64,000 nucleotides of DNA from Prostheceraeus crozeri (Eukaryota > Platyhelminthes > Polycladida > Euryleptidae): the NCBI GenBank assembly GCA_907163375.1, contig CAJQUW010000956.1:62001-126000 (forward strand). The letters run 5' to 3'. The translations under genes and the position numbers were made by a program. How positions within the stretch are numbered: the first letter of the stretch is position 1; each line of letters opens with the position of its first letter. Of this stretch, positions 60,420-64,000 are shown piece by piece. The notes below the pieces were generated by a model, which was given only the letters and a program-made list of their open reading frames with translations, did not search any database and had not been told where the DNA came from.

Positions 60420-61384
60420 TTAGGTGATTGTCATTTGTCTATGAACGTACAGCTATAATTTGTACAATTATTTGTAGTAATATATGCTGCATTGGATGTG
60501 ATCATGAATTGTATTATAAACCCTTTTGTCTTCTGTATTTGTCCTGATGATGAGTTTTTTTTATTAAACTCGAAATCGATCGACACTATGGTCGCGTTTT
60601 CCTTAGCACCATAATGCATTACAATGCACGATCATTTGCCTACCTTTCTCTTTCAGCATTATATGGGGACAATCATTGTGTCCAATAATAGATCTTCCAA
60701 ATCCTTGTGATTGGGGATGGAGGATAGAGGGGGAGATGCTGACACCGGTATGGACGACTCTGCCGTGCTCATCGAAATCTTGCAAGGAACTTGTGAAATG
60801 CCGATGCAAAGAGTGCAGTAGCTCGTGCAAATGCAGCAGATATTCTCTTCCTTGTACTGATCTCTGTTTATGTTCTTGTCCTTTATTTTGTCGTTATTGT
60901 CTTATAATACATTTTAAACATTTGAAGAAAGAACTTTTAAAATATCAGAATATTGTTGGCTTAACTAGTAGTACTTGGTAATGATAATACGGGCGTCATA
61001 TGTAGTGACCCCATTGATACAGAAAATATCGACTTTTCAACTGCCGAATAAATAGTACATTATTTGAAGCTATTAGTGAGTAGCATGCGAGACACGCCTT
61101 AAGAATTATCCGCACAGATCTAAAAATTTTTGTTAGTCAACTGAGAAAAAAAACTAGTGAATATCCTTCTGTTTATGGCTTTCAAAAACAACTTCGGGCT
61201 AATTTTCACGTTGGGGTCCCATCGGAATTCGATTCTAAACATCAAAATCTACCATTTCACTAATTTTCACGCTTTCTAGCGGATTTGAAATATTCTGGCA
61301 ATATTTCCCCCTAAGCATCCGGACTAATAGTCCCCTTTGTGCCCACTGTTCTCACTGTTGGAACATGATATCATGATAAATAAA

Positions 61385-63090
61385 TAATTATAAATCATGA
61401 TATGAATTTAGGAGCCAGGCATGCTCTATTTCATATACCGGGCAAAAATGGGTTAAGAAGTTTTCCAGCTGGATAAGTTTACAACGGGCAATCGCTTGTC
61501 TCTTGAAGCTCGCCGATCGAATTAAGACAACTGACTCGCTTTGTAAGTCTGAACCTTTAGAAAGGGCAAGAAGTCGAATCATCAAGTTGGTGCAAGCCGA
61601 ACATCACGAAAATGATAAAAAATATATCTCTTCTTTGAATCCGCGCACATATGAACACGGAATCATGAGAGTTGGAGGAAGGATCGGCACCGATCAGAAA
61701 CATCAGCCAATCATTATTCATAAAGATCTTTTGTTGTCTTATACGGGAGGTTCATTATTCAATTTTCCACGATGTAAACAAAAATATAGCTCTCCTTCAA
61801 TTTAGACGATTTTTTTATTTTTTAAAAATATCCCTTGATACTGTCCACCGTGACGAAACGCGTCGGGGAACTTTATTTATTTTTAAAAAATAAAAAAATC
61901 GTCTAAATTGAGGGAGAGCTATATTTTTGTTTACATCGTGGAATATTGAATTATTCATAAAGGTCATGTAGCGACTTTCCTTGTTCGACATTATCACCAT
62001 CTCACCCAACACCAAGGAAGACACTTTACAGAAGGGGCAGTCAGATCCGCTGGGTATTGGATTGTTGGCGGCAAGCGCGTTGTACACGGGTGCGTTACCT
62101 GTCGTCGGCTTCGTGGTAAAACCGAACATCAGTTCATGGCAGACTTGCCAGCAGATCGCTTCACGCCAAGTCCAGCGTTTTCTTACGTAGGAATCGACAC
62201 GTTCGGACCTTGGAATGTTGTTACTCGCCGTACGAGGGGAGGGCAAGCTAACAGTAAGCGTTGGGCGGTCATGTTTGTGCGTCAGGTCATACGAGCAATA
62301 CATATAGAAGTTGTTGAAGAATTGAGCAGTGAATCATTTATCAATGTTCTTCGAAGATTCATTGCACTCAGAGGGCCGGTGAAGTAATTTCGCTCTGATC
62401 GAGGATCTAATTTTGTTGGAGCTGTTCGAGAACTCGGTATCACGTATCACTTCATTGAAAAGGGGCCTATTCATGAATTCGTCGCCCGGAACGAAGGTAT
62501 TTGGTTGTTTAATCATCCTCATGCTTCACACTTCGGAGGTACATGGGAAAGGATGATTGGGTTGGCCCGGAGAATTTTGGATCCTTTGTTCCTGTCTAAC
62601 CCCGGTAAACCCACACATGAAGTTCTCGTTACGTTTATGGCGGAAGTGTGCTCAATTGTGAACTCAAGACCTCTAACCAGTGTTTCAAGCGATCAAGAAG
62701 ACCCGTCTATTCTGTCACCCTCGATGTTGGCTACACAGAAGCCTGTTGACATACCGAATTCCCTCAAGTTTGACGAAAAAGACATGGCACGATCTCAGTG
62801 GAAATACGTCCAAGCTTTGGCTGATCGGTTTTGGTTGCGATGGAAGAGAGACTATCTGTGTACACTGCAAACGAGACAAAAATGGACAGCGACGCGACCT
62901 AATCTGCAAGTCGGGGACATAGTTATCTTGCGTGATTCTCAGTCCATCAGAAACTCTTGCCCTTCAGCTATAATTATTCGAACCTTTCCTAGCTCTGATG
63001 GTTTAGTGAGGAAAGTAGAGTTGAGAAGCAAATCTTCTTTACTCGTGAGACCCGTGAAGGAACTGATATTATTGGTCTCAAAATCTTGAC
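61385..63090 (+). mobile_element. BEL/Pao LTR retrotransposon fossil (pol 3' part)
   Basis: Parts visible in order: the region before the integrase (about 61420-61740), integrase zinc and core region (about 61990-62560), and the C-terminal DUF5641-type domain with FWLRWKRDYL and GDIVILRD (about 62780-62960). This layout is diagnostic for BEL/Pao. The 5' half (gag, protease, RT) is absent and no LTR pair could be identified. It is broken, with a handful of breaks, and carries a hairpin insertion at 61757-61952. Fairly well-preserved late coding segments suggest moderate age. Confidence 0.85.
61757..61952. repeat. hairpin inserted in or duplicated within the BEL/Pao fossil
   Basis: Arms of about 76 bp (61757-61832 and 61876-61952) are inverted copies with very few differences. 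The ~43-base spacer contains GACGAAACGCGTCGGGG, a motif resembling 3' regions of Penelope-like elements. It interrupts the fossil. Confidence 0.7.
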
Positions 63091-63605
63091 TGTTTATAAC
63101 TGCTGATCTATCTAACTATTCCTGAACGTTATGTGGATTTTACATTGTAGATTACAGTCTCAGTAATCATTACCTATCCAGTCACTGTTCCATATGGTGG
63201 ATCCATTCTCAGTTGGTTTATCTGAAAGGATTCTCACGTTATCGTGCAATGTGGAATTTTTTGTGTGATTCCTTATTTGAGCATCATAACATTAATGTTC
63301 ATGTTGTCACTATCGTACATGACGGAATTCATTGGTGCTGTTTCAGTCGTGATTTTCTACTATCTACATCGTGCTTACATGGAATTTACAGTGTACTATA
63401 TTGTATATGATGTGTACAGTCTTTATGTTTTTCGAGTTTATTTCTATTATCAGCTTTTTGTGGATATTGATGCACGGACATCATTCTCCGGACGATTCTT
63501 CTTAGTGGATTACAACTGTTCAAATGGGTATCTCTTGCACTTAAGATTGATTTATTGTACGTGTATCTTTGTGTGATCGTTATTTTAGTGACCTATTCGC
63601 ATATA
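63091..63605. other. no gene recognised
   Basis: Sequence 3' of the BEL/Pao fossil; it could include remnants of its non-coding end, but no terminal repeat could be verified. Long hydrophobic frames at 63213-63576 (+) look incidental to T-rich DNA. Confidence 0.4.
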
Positions 63606-64000
63606 CAGTACTGTGGAAAAGTTTGGAATAATTGTTAAAGTTCATCAATTCGAAGATAGTATTTAGTTTTATAGACAAAAGTCGGCCATATAACATCATA
63701 TTTCATATTTCGTTATCCTGTTGATAGTTCAGCATGTATTACATGGAATTACATGCATCACATCAGTATTTAATGGGATATCCTTTGTTTTTTATCACTT
63801 CCAAAAGTCTCCGTGGCATTGATTCTATCAGTGATCTACACAGATCTTCAATTACTTCAGTGCACCAAACTTGGCGAATGTTTGACTTAAGTTCTTCCAA
63901 GTTTGATGAATTTCTTGTGCAGACCTTCTTTTTGAGTAGCATCCTTAAATTCTTTATTGGATTTAAGTCGGGACTGTTTCCCAGCCAATCCAACACCTGC
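63606..64000 (-). mobile_element. Tc1/mariner element, right part, continues past the window
   Basis: TA followed by CAGTACTGTGGAAAAGTTTG (from 63606) is a Tc1-type terminal repeat. The minus strand from the window edge to the stop at 63763 encodes the transposase C-terminus: LDWLGNSPDLNPIKNLRMLL and then SMPRRLLEVIKNKG. In Tc1 transposases the motif is SPDLNPIEN, where E is the last catalytic acid of the DD34E triad. Here it is Lys, so this copy is inactive. The rest of the gene and the other terminal repeat lie beyond position 64000. Confidence 0.9.

Larger units (their letters stand above)
56270..60981 (+). pseudogene. split gene for XPG/PIN-like nuclease with CXC-type cysteine tail
   Basis: Parts in order: 56270-56536 (CPPSLYPGLFTTAAIDSLDHNP, trimmed N-terminus); 56650-58680, 676 codons, with MPLIHESINSTAMVRH, VITADQPVFAIAKQ, GALHIEMAF and VIIDGSALVHEIKPL; 58677-59069, with NHEEADTRVFLHA, TVDADSVAIALS and GCDTVSSFAGR, the acidic and GCD motifs of XPG/FEN-like nucleases; exon 59132-59344 (MERFVILLYDRSSS, CRKQLFTKKGR) between a GTGAGT donor, a TTTCAG acceptor and a GTAAGA donor; exon 60657-60981 (DWGWRIEG, then a Cys-rich CRCKECSSSCKCSRYSLPC tail). 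Frameshifts lie near 58677 and 59009. The 56537-56649 gap is an AT microsatellite and may be an insertion or intron. The long N-terminal region expected in autonomous relatives is missing. Confidence 0.75.
55958..61330 (+). mobile_element. Academ-like DNA transposon with ~250-bp inverted ends
   Basis: CTATTAGTCCGG at the left and CCGGACTAATAG at the right begin inverted repeats of about 250-265 bp (55958-56208 and 61064-61330; shared runs include CGGATTTGAAATATT-type and CCCATCGGAATTCGATTCT, one strand each). Between them lies one split gene for a large nuclease-like protein. The XPG/PIN-like nuclease and cysteine-rich tail agree with what is known of Academ elements; the assignment is inference. 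A clean target duplication is not evident. The element also holds a foldback MITE in an intron. Confidence 0.75.

Noticed and set aside
61815-62303. 162-residue minus-strand frame
   Set aside because: It lies antisense to the BEL/Pao integrase region and crosses the inserted hairpin. It is a shadow frame.
63213-63576. Hydrophobic plus-strand frames as a membrane protein
   Set aside because: The composition follows from T-rich DNA. There is no start context, conserved motif or splice support.

Overview
This window looks like a stretch of a repeat-rich animal (metazoan) nuclear genome. It is AT-rich, its genes have spliceosomal introns, it carries two histone H3 genes and a thrombospondin-type membrane protein exon, and it holds many eukaryotic transposon superfamilies. 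Nothing fixes the species. The mix of Penelope-like, Crypton-like, Academ-like, BEL/Pao, pogo, piggyBac and hAT elements suits an aquatic invertebrate, but that is inference.

Host genes are few and lie in the middle. At 24.1-24.8 kb (+) is a last coding exon for a type I membrane protein with a TSP1-like repeat and a PPxY tail. At 25.9-26.8 kb (-) are two tandem, intronless, divergent histone H3 genes. At 28.8-29.5 kb (-) are two exons of an unrecognised secreted or membrane protein, where the signal-peptide exon joins the next exon in matching phase. The rest is mobile DNA and its debris.

Layout. 0-5 kb: a tRNA-derived SINE, a pogo-type MITE and a hAT element (2892-4801) with GTGGGTC-rich ends, one of them a strong G-quadruplex motif. 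6-14 kb: another hAT MITE, three copies of a CACAGAATTAG-ended family (a fourth is at 36.8 kb), and a 0.8 kb near-perfect palindrome of two inverted Penelope-like 3' ends. 13-17.5 kb: LINE fragments and a hAT. 19.3-21.4 kb: a degraded Crypton-type tyrosine-recombinase gene split by a hAT MITE, which itself holds a hairpin MITE. 31-32.4 kb: a decayed LINE. 32.9-35.5 kb: a pogo-type element with an open reading frame whose catalytic core is shortened, holding a Harbinger-like MITE that holds a hAT MITE. 39.7-42.9 kb: a LINE with a restriction-like endonuclease. 44-50 kb: hAT MITEs, one nested in another, and a LINE tail. 52-55 kb: piggyBac and Tigger-like remnants. 56-61.3 kb: a large Academ-like transposon with ~250-bp inverted ends, an XPG/PIN-like nuclease and a cysteine-rich tail; a foldback element sits in one of its introns. 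61.4-63.1 kb: a broken BEL/Pao fossil. 63.6 kb to the edge: a Tc1 element.

Boundaries of many non-autonomous elements are supported by terminal inverted repeats plus target-site duplications read directly from the sequence. Superfamily names follow from duplication length and terminal motif and are less certain. No complete host gene can be traced from start to stop except the two H3 genes.
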